Notes: generated from the letters alone by a model not told the origin. Positions 1 to 10,043 are shown, counted from the stretch's first letter. The stretch is 60,138 nucleotides of DNA from Ferruginibacter sp. (GCA_014379905.1 JACMKX010000052.1:1-60138), one strand, 5' to 3'. Numbers and translations are program-made.

Positions 1-989
1 CTGTCGAGAAATTTTTGATAAATGATAGATATCTCCATTCCGCCCCGGCCCTTGCTTCCCGGACTCAATTTGGAAATATTAATATCATAACTCACGGCAA
101 AGGAGAGGGGTTTCATTTCCAGTTTGGCTACAGGAATAATAGCATCCTGCCAGCGTATATATGCACCTCCATGTACAATAAATCTTGGCTCATCCGGTGA
201 TTCCAGTTTCATGGAGTACAGCAGGCCGCCAATCACTTCTTTGTAAGCACCTTGTGTGCTATAATCGGCCTCAATAGTAATGTAATTGTATTCTGTAACA
301 TTGGCGCGAACGCCGCCAGAAGCCACCCATTTGGGAGTGAGCTCAATATCACTATCAGTATAAAAGCTTGCTTTTTTTGCCTTGTTAAAATGATGGTAAG
401 CAATACCGGCATACATATTATTCCCCGGTTCTGTACCCAGCTCTGTATTAAAACTCAGTCCAACACTTCCATCAAAATAAGAATAGGACGGAGAAGGAAA
501 GGTTTCGCCGTTGTACGTTAATTCATTGTAGTGCGTTCCGTCGTACTGGCTGTTGGTAGTAATTTTTGAAGGGTCTAACCTGCGTTGTACATAACCCGCC
601 ATTACACCCAGCGACAGGTAGCTGCTGCGCTGGTTACTCAATGATTTATGGTAATTGAATGCCGGCAAAATATGAGTGGAGGTAAGTGCAACGGCCCCGG
701 CCCTGTCATACAAAACCTGTGCGCCGATGGTTATAAAATCATCTGACTTGCCCAATAAACTTTTATACTCAATATTGGCCGAGCCGGTCTGGTAAGCATG
801 TGCCACTGCATTGTATTGCGAGCGGTAAACAGACTGAATTCTTATATCTCCCGAAAAAATGCCTGCCAATGCAGGATTGCGTAGCAAAGGGGTTTCAAAC
901 ATTTGGGAAAAATGTATGTCCTGTGCGCCAGCTTTTTTGCACAACAGTAAAGTGGCGCAACAAAACAGTAAGTAAAAAATTGGTTTCAT
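1..989 (-). CDS. PorP/SprF family type IX secretion outer-membrane protein (3' end outside window)
   Basis: Read by eye on the minus strand from the ATG at 989; it stays open to base 1, so the C-terminus is missing (about 329 residues visible). It begins with a signal peptide ending in AGAQ, then the family signature QDIHFSQMFETPLLRNPALAG, followed by alternating beta strands typical of the barrel. PorP/SprF proteins are outer-membrane partners that hold or help secrete type B T9SS substrates. It lies 147 bp downstream of the PKD adhesin on the same strand, the usual substrate-partner arrangement, so co-transcription is likely. The gap between them contains a dispersed 19-mer repeat. The family call is firm; which client it serves is inferred from position. 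Confidence 0.88.
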   Translation of the reverse strand, partial: MKPIFYLLFCCATLLLCKKAGAQDIHFSQMFETPLLRNPALAGIFSGDIRIQSVYRSQYNAVAHAYQTGSANIEYKSLLGKSDDFITIGAQVLYDRAGAVALTSTHILPAFNYHKSLSNQRSSYLSLGVMAGYVQRRLDPSKITTNSQYDGTHYNELTYNGETFPSPSYSYFDGSVGLSFNTELGTEPGNNMYAGIAYHHFNKAKKASFYTDSDIELTPKWVASGGVRANVTEYNYITIEADYSTQGAYKEVIGGLLYSMKLESPDEPRFIVHGGAYIRWQDAIIPVAKLEMKPLSFAVSYDINISKLSPGSKGRGGMEISIIYQKFLD

Positions 990-1050
990 AATTAAGACCT
1001 GGATTAGGTGGATGATTAGATAATAGATAATGTTCATTTTGAAAAGCTGT

Positions 1051-1069
1051 CAGCCTGAGCCTGTCGAAG
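1051..1069. repeat. Dispersed 19-mer repeat, copy 1
   Basis: CAGCCTGAGCCTGTCGAAG lies between the adhesin stop and the PorP/SprF start. It differs by one base from 13819-13837, which lies in another gap just after a stop codon. From memory, closely related sequences are widespread intergenic repeats in several bacterial phyla. Function unknown. Confidence 0.6.
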
Positions 1070-1136
1070 GCAAACCTGGCAACTATTAATATTATTTATT
1101 TCAAACTGCAACACGACCAATTCATAGTTTTATTTT

Positions 1137-4100
1137 TTATCGTATCAAGGCAACATCGCCTTTGTAAACAATTGTTTCTTTGTTGTCGCAAATAATTTCA
1201 AATACATACACAAATACATCAGGGTTTAATTTTTGCCCGCGGAAGCTTCCATCCCAGCCGCTGCCTGCATCATTTGCTTTAAAATTATTTCTTTCAAAAA
1301 CCATTTCTCCCCATCGGTTAAAGATCCTGGCAGATTTGATGGTGAATAATCCTGTGCCCCTTGGGTAAAATATTTCATTGGCACCATTGCCATTGGGTGA
1401 AAAAGTATTGGGAATAAATACATTGGCATTGTTACATAAAACCTGTACTCGTACATTGTCTGTGGCAGTGCATGCACCCGGGTTGCTTACCCTTACCAGG
1501 TAGTCGGTTGTATAGTTGGGTTTTATTTCAATACCGGGATAAATAGTACGAATTATTCCTGTTGAAGGCGTCCAGGTAACCTGGGTAACATCGTTTGAAA
1601 TAACAGGCATGATCGTTTTTGTTTGCCCCACATTCATAATTATATCTGCCCCTGCATTTACCGTGGGTATTGGATAAACTTTAACCGGGAAGTAGGCGGT
1701 ATCTTTAAAACAACCCACACTGTCGCTTCCCACCAGCATGTATCTTGTTGTAGTGGCAGGTGATGCTTTTACTACCGCGCCTGTCGTATTATTCAAACCC
1801 GTTGAAGGACTCCATTGGTAAGTACTTGCGCCCATAGCTATAAGTGTGGCAGACTCACCTGCACACAACGTGTCGGCCCTTCCGGCCTGCATACGGAAAG
1901 GCTTGTGTACATTCACCCATACAGAATCTTTTTTAATACAACCCGCTGCTGATTTTCCTGTAACAATATACTGCGTGGCTATTGCCGGGTTGGCCAAAGG
2001 CGACGGACAATTAGTACAGCTCAGCCCGGTAGCAGGCGACCATGTATAACTGGCAGCACCCGTAGCATTAAGCGCTTTGCCGCTTCCCAGGCAAATACTT
2101 TTATCTGTTCCTGCATTTACACCAGGTAAGGCAAATGCCTGTATCGAACTCATGGCGGTATCTTTACAACCACTACTGTTGGTTGCTGATAAAGTAATAT
2201 TGTAAGTACCACCATTCACAAAACTCAAACTGTCTATTGTTTTGTTATTGATGATGCGGCCATCACTGAATGACCATTGCCAGTTAATAAAAGCAGTATC
2301 TGCATTGAGTAAGTTGCCTGTAAATTGTGCAAGCAATGGTATACAACCGTTGGCAGATTGCGTGATGGATATAGAAGGCGCCTTTACAATTTTTATTGGC
2401 TGGGCCGAACTAACAGAATCCCTACAGCCGGAAGCGGTAGTAACTTTTAATTTTACAACATAAATTCCTGTTGCAGTGTAATTGTGCATTGGGGCAACGG
2501 CACTGGAAGTTTGCCCGTCGCCAAAATTCCAATGGTAACTTACAATAGCATCGTTGCTTACAGAATTATTGATGAACTGTACATTTCCATTATCACACAA
2601 TAAGAATTTGTCGGCGGTAAAAGCTGCGGTAATTCCCTTCACAAAAATAGTATCCTTACCTGTTATTGGAACCGTACAACCGGCAGCATCTTTCAGGATC
2701 ATTTTTGGAAGATAAATTCCGGGTATGGTATAGGTATGAGAGATGATGGAATCATTTGTTGTAATGGTATTTCCGTCGTTAAAATCCCATACAAAAGAAG
2801 ACCTGTTTTGTGTACTGCCAATAAAGTTTACCGTTAGTGGCGCACAACCGGTTCTGTTGGTATAGGTAAAACTTCCTTTAGGGCCTTTTACCGTAATTGT
2901 TTTTGTTTTTACAGAAGTACATCCACCGGCACTGGTAATGGTAAGTTTTGCAACAAACACGCCCGACTCATTGTAAAAATGCGAAGGACTCGCAGCATTC
3001 GAAAATGTACCATCACCAAAATCCCAGCGATAGGTTGCCTGGTTTACTGAAATATTGCTAAACTGTACAATAAGTGGCGGGCAACTTCCTGTGGAATCGC
3101 TTACCATAAAATCTGCCACCGGTAATACAATGCGGATATAATTATTTTTGATGAGTTCGCTGCTGCAACCATATTTGTCTGTAATGCGTAATGTAACAGC
3201 ATACAAGCCGGTTGCAGTGTATACATGCGCAGGTGTTGCAAGGGTGCTGGTTTGCCCATCCCCAAAATCCCATGCATACGTAAGTTGAGGGCCGGTAGAC
3301 TGGTTGCTGAAAACAACACCACTTCCCGGGCAGGATAAAGTAACTGTAGTTTTAAATGCTGCTACTGGGGTCGATATAACCAGGTGATTTGGTTTTGTAA
3401 TAGTGCCTGTGCATCCTGCTGCATCCTTTATAGTTAACGACACATTGTAAATTCCACTGCCTGCATAAGCGTGTGTAAAAGGAGGTGCTGTTAAAATAGC
3501 TGTATTGCCATCTCCATAATTCCAGGTCCATTCGGTAATAGGATGTATACCATCTGTGGTACTAAGATCATTAAAGTTTACAGCTGTGTTCAAACAACTG
3601 CCTGGTACAGCCGCATTAAAATTGGCAACAGGCCCATTCACCCTGATATAGTTGAGAAGCTTTGCAGTGTCTTTACAACCTGCGGCATCTGTAATAATTA
3701 GGGTGACTGTGTAATTACCACTTGATAAATAACTATGTGTTGTTGTTTGGCCTGTGGCAGTGCCGCCATCACCAAAATTCCACTGATAATTTATAATGCC
3801 ACCGGGGTAGCGATTGGTGGCAGTAAAAACTGCCCCTGATCTTGCGCAAAATTCAGTTTGTGATGCGGAGAAATCAGCCACTTCATCGGCAATGATCACC
3901 TGGCCGGTCTTTGTATGCGAACAACCGGTTTGCAGGTTGCGCACAGTTAATTGAACAGTATAAGTTCCGGGTGTGGCGTACGTATGTACAGGGCTTACAA
4001 GGGTGGAAGTATTGCCATCTCCAAAATTCCATGACCATTCATCTGCACCGATAGAACGATCTGTAAAATTTCTTACATAAGGCTGATCACAATTAAAATT

Positions 4101-5927
4101 TACTTCAAAGTTTGCAATGGGAGGCTTAACGTGTATGTAATTTGGATTTTTTAAAGTATCGTAACAGCCATTGTTACCAACAAGTAATGTTACAGTAAAC
4201 ATGCCCGTATCCTGGTATTGATGCGTAGGATTTTGAGCGGTAGAAGAACCACCATCACCAAAATACCAAAGCCATTCAGTAATGGTGCCTGTGCTGTTGT
4301 CTGTAAAATTTACGTCGCTAAAAGCACATACATCCCTGGGCGTTGCAGTAAATGCAGGTTGTGGTTTTACAGAAGCAATAATGCCTGCGGCAACTATAGC
4401 GGTGTCTTTACATCCGCTGATGGTAGTAACTATCAGCGTAATATCATAACTACCCGTTGCAAATACATGTGTTGGATTTTGTTGGGAAGCTATATTGCCA
4501 TCACCAAAATTCCATAAATATTCAGCAATGGGTTCAACACTGTTTATAGTGGATGAAAAGGTCCAGCTAAAAGGCGCACAACCTTTTTGGGTGAGCTGGT
4601 TAATATTTACTTCCGGTAGTTGAATTTTTATGTAATTATTTTTTACCAGTGTATCCGAACATCCGTTTGCATTGGTAGCTATTAACATTACAGTGAATGT
4701 GCCTGCTGTGGTATAAGTATGCACTGGGTTGGCAAGGGTAGAAGTATTTCCATCTCCAAAATTCCAGCTGTAATTGATAGCACCCGTTGTAACATTATTA
4801 AACGAAACGGTATAAGGTGCCTTACAGCCTGCTGTATCTGTGGTATTAAAATTTACATTGGCTCTTGTGGTCACCGTAACATTATTGATGACAGAGTCTT
4901 TACAACCTGCAAAATAACCCAGCAATTTAATGCTGTAATTTCCTGCTGCTGCAAAAGTTTTTACGGGACTAAAAATGGTGGAAGTAGTTCCATCTCCAAA
5001 ATTCCATACAACAGAATCAGGAGCAGGTGCCGATGTATTGGTAAATGTTACCGGTACGCCTTCACAAATGGCAGGTGCCGTAAAAGACGGTTGTAAGGAA
5101 CCAACATGTACTGCATTGGTTAATGTAGCAGTATCCCTGCAGCCATCTGCACTGCTGGTAATTAGTTTTACCGTGTAGATCCCGGTAGCTGTATAAGTAT
5201 GCGAAGGATTGGCCAATGTGGAGCTGCCTCCATCGCCAAAAAGCCAGGCATAAGATAGTATACCGTTGCCTGCAGACTGGCTTTGAAAATTTACAGTATG
5301 CGGAGCGGTGCAACCTGTAGGATCAGCAATAGTAAATGCAGACTGCACTTCCGGAAATGCAGTGATGTAATTGCTTTGATAAAATGTTTGCGTACACCCT
5401 TTCGAGTTAGTGATCTTTAAAGAAACATTATAACTACCCGCGGATGTGTAAGTGTGTGAAGGATTAGCAGCAGTTGATGAAGTGCCATCTCCAAAATCCC
5501 AGAGATAGGTATTAATAACACCACTACCTGCGGTGCTGTTGTTGGTAAAAGGTATGGTTAATGGAAGACAACCACTGGTAACAGCCGCTGTAAAGTTTAC
5601 AACAGGTGCGGCATGAATAGTTATGTATTGCGATTTTACAATGGAATCTATACCGCCTGCATTTTGTATCACCAGTTTTACGGGGTAAGTACCGGGATTA
5701 AAATAGGTAACCGTAGGATTTTGCAGGTAAGAAATAGTACTGTTGCCCAGGTCCCATTTCCATTGGGTTGGATTGCCGGCAGATTGATCGTTAAAGCGCA
5801 CAATAAGCGGCGAACATCCTTCTGTAACGGTAGCGGTGAATTGGGCAGCGAGTTGTGCTTTTGAACCATAGGAAAACAACAACAGGATTGCCACAATTCC
5901 AAACGGTCTAGGTAACCAGTTGTTCAT
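1137..5927 (-). CDS. Giant PKD-repeat surface protein with T9SS type B (gliding-motility-associated) C-terminal domain
   Basis: A 1596-residue secreted protein. A signal peptide (residues 1-24, ending SKA) is followed by about 15 PKD-like repeats up to roughly residue 1275, each recognisable by W-x-FGDG, then NPxHxY and a closing GxYxVxL. Three further modules with YTWSP or YQWSP motifs run to about residue 1500. The last 94 residues are the type B sorting domain, starting VFIPNTFSPNGNG and containing IFNRWGEMVF and GWDGSFRG. PKD repeats form extended extracellular stalks, and type B domains direct T9SS secretion and attachment with a PorP/SprF partner, which is the next gene downstream. A role in adhesion or gliding is inferred; no catalytic domain is visible. 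Confidence 0.92.
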   Translation of the reverse strand: MNNWLPRPFGIVAILLLFSYGSKAQLAAQFTATVTEGCSPLIVRFNDQSAGNPTQWKWDLGNSTISYLQNPTVTYFNPGTYPVKLVIQNAGGIDSIVKSQYITIHAAPVVNFTAAVTSGCLPLTIPFTNNSTAGSGVINTYLWDFGDGTSSTAANPSHTYTSAGSYNVSLKITNSKGCTQTFYQSNYITAFPEVQSAFTIADPTGCTAPHTVNFQSQSAGNGILSYAWLFGDGGSSTLANPSHTYTATGIYTVKLITSSADGCRDTATLTNAVHVGSLQPSFTAPAICEGVPVTFTNTSAPAPDSVVWNFGDGTTSTIFSPVKTFAAAGNYSIKLLGYFAGCKDSVINNVTVTTRANVNFNTTDTAGCKAPYTVSFNNVTTGAINYSWNFGDGNTSTLANPVHTYTTAGTFTVMLIATNANGCSDTLVKNNYIKIQLPEVNINQLTQKGCAPFSWTFSSTINSVEPIAEYLWNFGDGNIASQQNPTHVFATGSYDITLIVTTISGCKDTAIVAAGIIASVKPQPAFTATPRDVCAFSDVNFTDNSTGTITEWLWYFGDGGSSTAQNPTHQYQDTGMFTVTLLVGNNGCYDTLKNPNYIHVKPPIANFEVNFNCDQPYVRNFTDRSIGADEWSWNFGDGNTSTLVSPVHTYATPGTYTVQLTVRNLQTGCSHTKTGQVIIADEVADFSASQTEFCARSGAVFTATNRYPGGIINYQWNFGDGGTATGQTTTHSYLSSGNYTVTLIITDAAGCKDTAKLLNYIRVNGPVANFNAAVPGSCLNTAVNFNDLSTTDGIHPITEWTWNYGDGNTAILTAPPFTHAYAGSGIYNVSLTIKDAAGCTGTITKPNHLVISTPVAAFKTTVTLSCPGSGVVFSNQSTGPQLTYAWDFGDGQTSTLATPAHVYTATGLYAVTLRITDKYGCSSELIKNNYIRIVLPVADFMVSDSTGSCPPLIVQFSNISVNQATYRWDFGDGTFSNAASPSHFYNESGVFVAKLTITSAGGCTSVKTKTITVKGPKGSFTYTNRTGCAPLTVNFIGSTQNRSSFVWDFNDGNTITTNDSIISHTYTIPGIYLPKMILKDAAGCTVPITGKDTIFVKGITAAFTADKFLLCDNGNVQFINNSVSNDAIVSYHWNFGDGQTSSAVAPMHNYTATGIYVVKLKVTTASGCRDSVSSAQPIKIVKAPSISITQSANGCIPLLAQFTGNLLNADTAFINWQWSFSDGRIINNKTIDSLSFVNGGTYNITLSATNSSGCKDTAMSSIQAFALPGVNAGTDKSICLGSGKALNATGAASYTWSPATGLSCTNCPSPLANPAIATQYIVTGKSAAGCIKKDSVWVNVHKPFRMQAGRADTLCAGESATLIAMGASTYQWSPSTGLNNTTGAVVKASPATTTRYMLVGSDSVGCFKDTAYFPVKVYPIPTVNAGADIIMNVGQTKTIMPVISNDVTQVTWTPSTGIIRTIYPGIEIKPNYTTDYLVRVSNPGACTATDNVRVQVLCNNANVFIPNTFSPNGNGANEIFYPRGTGLFTIKSARIFNRWGEMVFERNNFKANDAGSGWDGSFRGQKLNPDVFVYVFEIICDNKETIVYKGDVALIR

Positions 5928-6390
5928 GTGTATTTGGATTATCGGATTATTTCAGCCAGGTGGTTGAATGCTTACTTAACAGGGGTTTCAAAAAAAAATT
6001 GTGTAAGCTTTATATTTTTTTTGGAATTGCCCCGGAATGCTGAAAAACACTACAAAAAATGAATTTTTCTTCTAACAGCAATTCGAAGTCTTTCTACATG
6101 CGTTTATGTATTATAAAAATTAATTAGATAAACCCGGGGGGAATTATTTAATGTCACCCCTTCGGGGTTGCGATATCCTAAGAGATGCACGTTTTATAAT
6201 AGAGCCAGCCTTCCAGGGTTTCAAACACCTGGAGCCGTAGGGATTGATACGCGGATTAAGAGACCGTCTCAGGTTTACAAATCTTATTGACCCGTTTTAG
6301 TTACCTTATTCCCACTGGCAGCGAATACATAAACAACATAATTGTTCCTGCATTTTTACCTTTCCTTTTGTAGCTTGGGAAATTAAAACA
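5928..6390. other. Intergenic region with palindromic Bacteroidota-type repeat
   Basis: No gene is visible in these 463 bp between two divergent genes. At 6151-6170 a small hairpin (ACCCC/GGGGT) belongs to the CCCCGAAGGGGTGACAT type of intergenic repeat that I recall as common in Bacteroidota. About 40 bp further, 6213-6232 holds an imperfect palindrome (CCAGG, 10 nt, CCTGG). Together 6150-6240 may be a dispersed, possibly REP-like, element. No convincing -33/-7 promoter pair was found for either neighbour. Confidence 0.45.
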
Positions 6391-7137
6391 ATGACTATGC
6401 AACAGATCCTGCCCGAAGACCTTATAATAATTGATATTGAAACAGCTTCTGTATCTCCCAACTTCGATACGCTCAATGAAGAATGGAAAATATTGTGGGA
6501 AGAAAAAACAAAATACAGTTTGCCCGAAGGCATGAGTGCTGCAGAATTTTATCCAAAGCGGGCGGGCATCATGGCAGAGTTTGCAAAGATCGTTTGCATT
6601 AGTATGGCTTACTTTAATAAAGAAGAAAAACTAAAGATGCGGGTAAAATCTTTTTATGGTTTTGATGAGAAGGAAATACTGCAACAGTTTTTAACTACTA
6701 TTAATAAAATTGAAGCACACAACAATCGCTGGTGTTTTGCAGGGCATAATATAAAAGAGTTTGACATTCCTTTTATCTGCCGCAGGCTGGTCATTAATTA
6801 CCTGCCCTTACCGGCTTACCTCGATTTTCAAAATATGAAGCCCTGGGAAACCAATATTGTTGATACTTTCCAGTACTGGCGCTTTGGTGATTATAAAAAT
6901 TATACTTCCCTAAAATTACTCGCAGCAGCCATGGGCATACCTTCTCCCAAGGATGATATTGACGGCAGTATGGTAGGCGATCTTTTTTGGAACGGTACAG
7001 AAGAGGAAAGAAAAATAAATTTAAAAAGAATTGCTGTGTATTGCCAGAAGGATGTGATAACAACAGGGAATATTTTTTTACGGTTTAAAAACAGGGAACC
7101 GGTGGGCATGGAGGATGTAGAAATAGTAGATGGGTAA
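6391..7137 (+). CDS. PolB-like predicted 3'-5' exonuclease (DEDD superfamily)
   Basis: A 248-residue cytoplasmic protein resembling the exonuclease domain of B-family polymerases but without a polymerase domain. The DEDD metal-binding residues are all placed: D15 and E17 in IIDIETAS, the GHNIKEFDIPF block at 118-128 with D125, D158 in NIVDTF, and YCQKD at 217-221. This matches the family of predicted PolB-type exonucleases (DNA_pol_B_exo2). It probably trims DNA or RNA 3' ends; the substrate is unknown. It is monocistronic, with a strong terminator just after it. The start could also be the second Met two codons in. Confidence 0.85.
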   Translation: MTMQQILPEDLIIIDIETASVSPNFDTLNEEWKILWEEKTKYSLPEGMSAAEFYPKRAGIMAEFAKIVCISMAYFNKEEKLKMRVKSFYGFDEKEILQQFLTTINKIEAHNNRWCFAGHNIKEFDIPFICRRLVINYLPLPAYLDFQNMKPWETNIVDTFQYWRFGDYKNYTSLKLLAAAMGIPSPKDDIDGSMVGDLFWNGTEEERKINLKRIAVYCQKDVITTGNIFLRFKNREPVGMEDVEIVDG

Positions 7138-7171
7138 TGATAGATTATTGATTAATAATTATTAATTAAAT

Positions 7172-7208
7172 GAAAAGGGCTACCAGATCTGGCAGCCCTT
7201 TTCATTTT
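7172..7208. terminator. Bidirectional terminator between convergent genes
   Basis: GAAAAGGGCTACC pairs with GGCAGCCCTTTTC (one mismatch) around a 6-nt loop, with a T-run after it on the plus strand and A-rich sequence before it. It can serve both the exonuclease gene and the lamin-tail gene, whose stop lies at 7223. Confidence 0.8.
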
Positions 7209-7222
7209 TTAAAGTATGATTA

Positions 7223-9955
7223 TTATTGTACTAACAGTTTATGTGTGCTGGTTGCACCATCGGTTACCACTTTAATAATGTACAAACCTTTGCTAAAGCG
7301 GGCAGTTTGTATAATATGTGTTTGATCGGCAGTGTTGATTTTTTCAACCAGTTTACCATTCATGTCAGTAACAAAGATCTGCGAAACACTGTTATTGTTT
7401 TTGCCCATGTAAATGGTAGCAAATGCAGTAGCAGGGTTTGGCGTTATCAATACCACATCTCCAGTGCCAAACAATACAGATCTTGTAACAGAATTCTCTG
7501 CCCTGCTGTCAATATCTACCATTCTTAAGCGGTAAAAATTAATACCTTTTGCAGGAGTGAAATCAGTTGTAGTGTAATTGATAGGACTGTTACTGTTACC
7601 TGCAGCAGCAACAGTTGCCACTACGGTCCAGTTTCTTTGATCGGTTGATCTTTCAATTACAAATTCGCGGCTGTTTAATTCCTGTTCTGTTGTCCAGGAA
7701 ATTTTAGTAGTGTTGCCGGCTTTTTGTACAGCAAAACTGCTGATGCGAACCGGGAGAATAGAGAAGCAGGAACCGCCATTAAGTGGAGCGTCCGTTGCGC
7801 TGATCTGTAAACCCGCAGCTCCGGCGCCCGGGTTCACTGTATTTACATTACCGGTTGGCCATATACCATCTGCGTCAGCATTACAACCAATCACATTGCC
7901 GGTGGCGATATCAAACTGTTGTATAAGGCGAACACCATTTGCATTAGCATTGGGGATAATAGTGTTCCAGGCACCGGGGCTTTCGCTGTAAGCAGGCACA
8001 AAACTGGCCGGCCAGGTGGCGCCCGTGGTGGTAATGTTCTCCACTATCGTCATAGCCAGTGGTCTTTGAGTCCCCATGTTGCCATCTACTGTGGACCATA
8101 AACCTACTACGTTTCCTGCAGCGGCAGAAGAAATTCCTTTGATAAATGTTCCTGAATCAGCTGAATTGGGCGTTGTTCCAAATGCAAGGATCTCAATACC
8201 CAGGTTTAATGCAAACCTGTTTTGAATGGTAAATGGAGCCACGTCTTCTGCTACTGCAATGGTAGGGTATACCACACTGTCAACACCAAATCTTGCATTA
8301 CCGGTATTTACATATCCAAATGCGCCGGTGAAAGATCCGGAAGCATCCGTTTCAAAAAGCCCAAAGTTCCCTGCGCTGGTAACACTTGGCCCGGATGAAT
8401 ATATAAAAGTCATTGGAGTTACTGTATGATCAAGCAGCAAAGGGTTACCTGCACCTAGGTTTGTGCTGCCAAAATCAGTAGCAGTGGCTGCCTGGTTAAT
8501 GTAGCGGTAAGTGGTATTGGGCGAAAGGCCGGAAACGGTGGCATAGAACATCACCGGTAACCTGGTAGCAGTTCCCGAAGCTCCATATTGCGGAGTGGCT
8601 ACCGATGTGAAATTGATCTGTGCAAGATTCGGCGAAACCCCTGTTGTAGTTGTTGTATTTGGATTAGCTGTTGCAGGAGTAGTAAGATAATTGTTAGAAC
8701 CTGCAGAACCGTTGTATTCATATACCAACACAGTATATCCTGTACCGCCTAATAAGCCTGTAACGTTTACAGGGCCGGCAGCCGTTCCGGAGTATACTAC
8801 GCGGTTTCCTGTACCCACATTAGCACCAGCAATATAGGCTGTACCGTCTGAAGGCAATACCGTTGCTACAGATGTTTGTTTCACCACTACCAACCTTGAG
8901 GTACCATTACCATTGGTCCAGTTTACATCGAAGCTGCTGTTGCCGATATTAGAGAAAATGATGTTGGTTGCCTGTACAGTTGGTTCAGCAACGATAACAC
9001 TGCCGCTTACCGTAACAGCTGCGCCATCAACATCTCCACCACCTGCCAGCGTAACCGTACCATTTACAGCTCCTGCGGGAGCAGTAGCTGCAATGCGGGC
9101 ATATACCGGGGTGGAAGCTAAAGTAGCAGATGCATAAGGGATGTTTACAGAGGTTGTGAAAGTGCCACCGGAAGTAAGGCTTACCTCAATATTGGCAGCA
9201 GCTGTTACACTTATGTTTCCGGGAAAGCCTGTTAAATTAGCACCAGATACATTGAATGTACCTTCTGCCGAGGGGTTGCCAGGCGTTGTGCTAAGTCCGG
9301 TGATATTTGGAGAGGCTACAATAGTAGCCACCGGCCCACCCGAACAGTTATTGGCAGCTGAAGAGGAATTCCTTGGACTAACTGTCAGAATTTCGAAATC
9401 AATACTGTTATTATTCGCATCCACACAGCCATTTGATTTCCTGAATATGCTCTGGGCAGTAGTGATGCCGGTTGTAACAAATGCTGCCGTTTCTGAACAG
9501 TTAGGTGAGCCGAAACCAATTACGTCAACAACAGTTGCGCTTGCACAACCTGCTGCACCCGAAAGCAGGGTAGCATTATTTACCAACGCTACCTTCCCTG
9601 AACTTCCGCTAAAGTTAGTTGTGGTAGGCCCTACAACATCAGCCGTAGGCAGTGCAATTCCAACAGTGCCGCTGGCGGCTCCCACAGCAATTAAAAAGTA
9701 TTTGCCTGGATCGAGCGATGTGCCTGCAGGGATGTTGCCTGCTAATAGCCAGCTAACTGTTCCGGTGGCGGAGGCATATTGGGCAGTGTATCCGCCAATA
9801 TTCGCAGCAGTAGTTCCAGCATTAAAAATTTCAACAAAGTCCTGGTTATAAGTAGCGCTGGTATTTCCGCCGCCGCCATACACCTGGCTGATTCTAACCT
9901 GTGCAAAAGAGCTTATTGCGCAGAACATTAATAATAGTGTAAAGATCTTCTTCAT
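7223..9955 (-). CDS. Secreted lamin-tail-domain protein with T9SS type A sorting domain
   Basis: 910 residues with a signal peptide (1-18, ending SFA). The mature N-terminus starts VRISQVYGGGGN and reads as a lamin-tail (LTD) domain to about residue 150, with DFVEIFNAG and the SLDPGKYFLIA strand. An Ig-like module containing GANLTGFPGNI follows, then a fibronectin-type segment, then LPVRISSFAV with EFVIERSTD, the usual lead-in to a type A sorting domain. The last 80 residues (ITPNPATAF to the end) are that domain. Bacterial LTDs are often found in or beside secreted nucleases and phosphatases, which fits the DNase I-like gene just upstream. No catalytic motif is visible. A binding or scaffolding role is inferred. 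Confidence 0.85.
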   Translation of the reverse strand: MKKIFTLLLMFCAISSFAQVRISQVYGGGGNTSATYNQDFVEIFNAGTTAANIGGYTAQYASATGTVSWLLAGNIPAGTSLDPGKYFLIAVGAASGTVGIALPTADVVGPTTTNFSGSSGKVALVNNATLLSGAAGCASATVVDVIGFGSPNCSETAAFVTTGITTAQSIFRKSNGCVDANNNSIDFEILTVSPRNSSSAANNCSGGPVATIVASPNITGLSTTPGNPSAEGTFNVSGANLTGFPGNISVTAAANIEVSLTSGGTFTTSVNIPYASATLASTPVYARIAATAPAGAVNGTVTLAGGGDVDGAAVTVSGSVIVAEPTVQATNIIFSNIGNSSFDVNWTNGNGTSRLVVVKQTSVATVLPSDGTAYIAGANVGTGNRVVYSGTAAGPVNVTGLLGGTGYTVLVYEYNGSAGSNNYLTTPATANPNTTTTTGVSPNLAQINFTSVATPQYGASGTATRLPVMFYATVSGLSPNTTYRYINQAATATDFGSTNLGAGNPLLLDHTVTPMTFIYSSGPSVTSAGNFGLFETDASGSFTGAFGYVNTGNARFGVDSVVYPTIAVAEDVAPFTIQNRFALNLGIEILAFGTTPNSADSGTFIKGISSAAAGNVVGLWSTVDGNMGTQRPLAMTIVENITTTGATWPASFVPAYSESPGAWNTIIPNANANGVRLIQQFDIATGNVIGCNADADGIWPTGNVNTVNPGAGAAGLQISATDAPLNGGSCFSILPVRISSFAVQKAGNTTKISWTTEQELNSREFVIERSTDQRNWTVVATVAAAGNSNSPINYTTTDFTPAKGINFYRLRMVDIDSRAENSVTRSVLFGTGDVVLITPNPATAFATIYMGKNNNSVSQIFVTDMNGKLVEKINTADQTHIIQTARFSKGLYIIKVVTDGATSTHKLLVQ

Positions 9956-9986
9956 ACATGTGTGTTTTTATGAGGGGCGAAAGTAA

Positions 9987-10017
9987 AAAAAAATGGCCTC
10001 ATAAAGAGGCCATTTTT
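9987..10017 (-). terminator. Terminator of the secreted EEP hydrolase gene
   Basis: AAATGGCCTC pairs perfectly with GAGGCCATTT across a 4-5 nt loop. On the minus strand it is followed by a run of nine T. It sits just after the stop at 10044 and immediately before the -7-like TACTTTCG (9978-9985) of the lamin-tail gene. Confidence 0.8.
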
Positions 10018-10043
10018 GAAGTACTTATGCACTTAACGTTAAC

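Noticed and set aside
1137..5927. CRISPR-like or tandem DNA repeat array
   Set aside because: The periodicity comes from PKD protein repeats that have diverged at DNA level; no identical direct repeats with uniform spacers are seen.
9141..9851. 236-codon plus-strand frame opposite the lamin-tail gene
   Set aside because: It is the antisense shadow of a GC-skewed repetitive coding region; the minus-strand protein has clear domains and a signal peptide.
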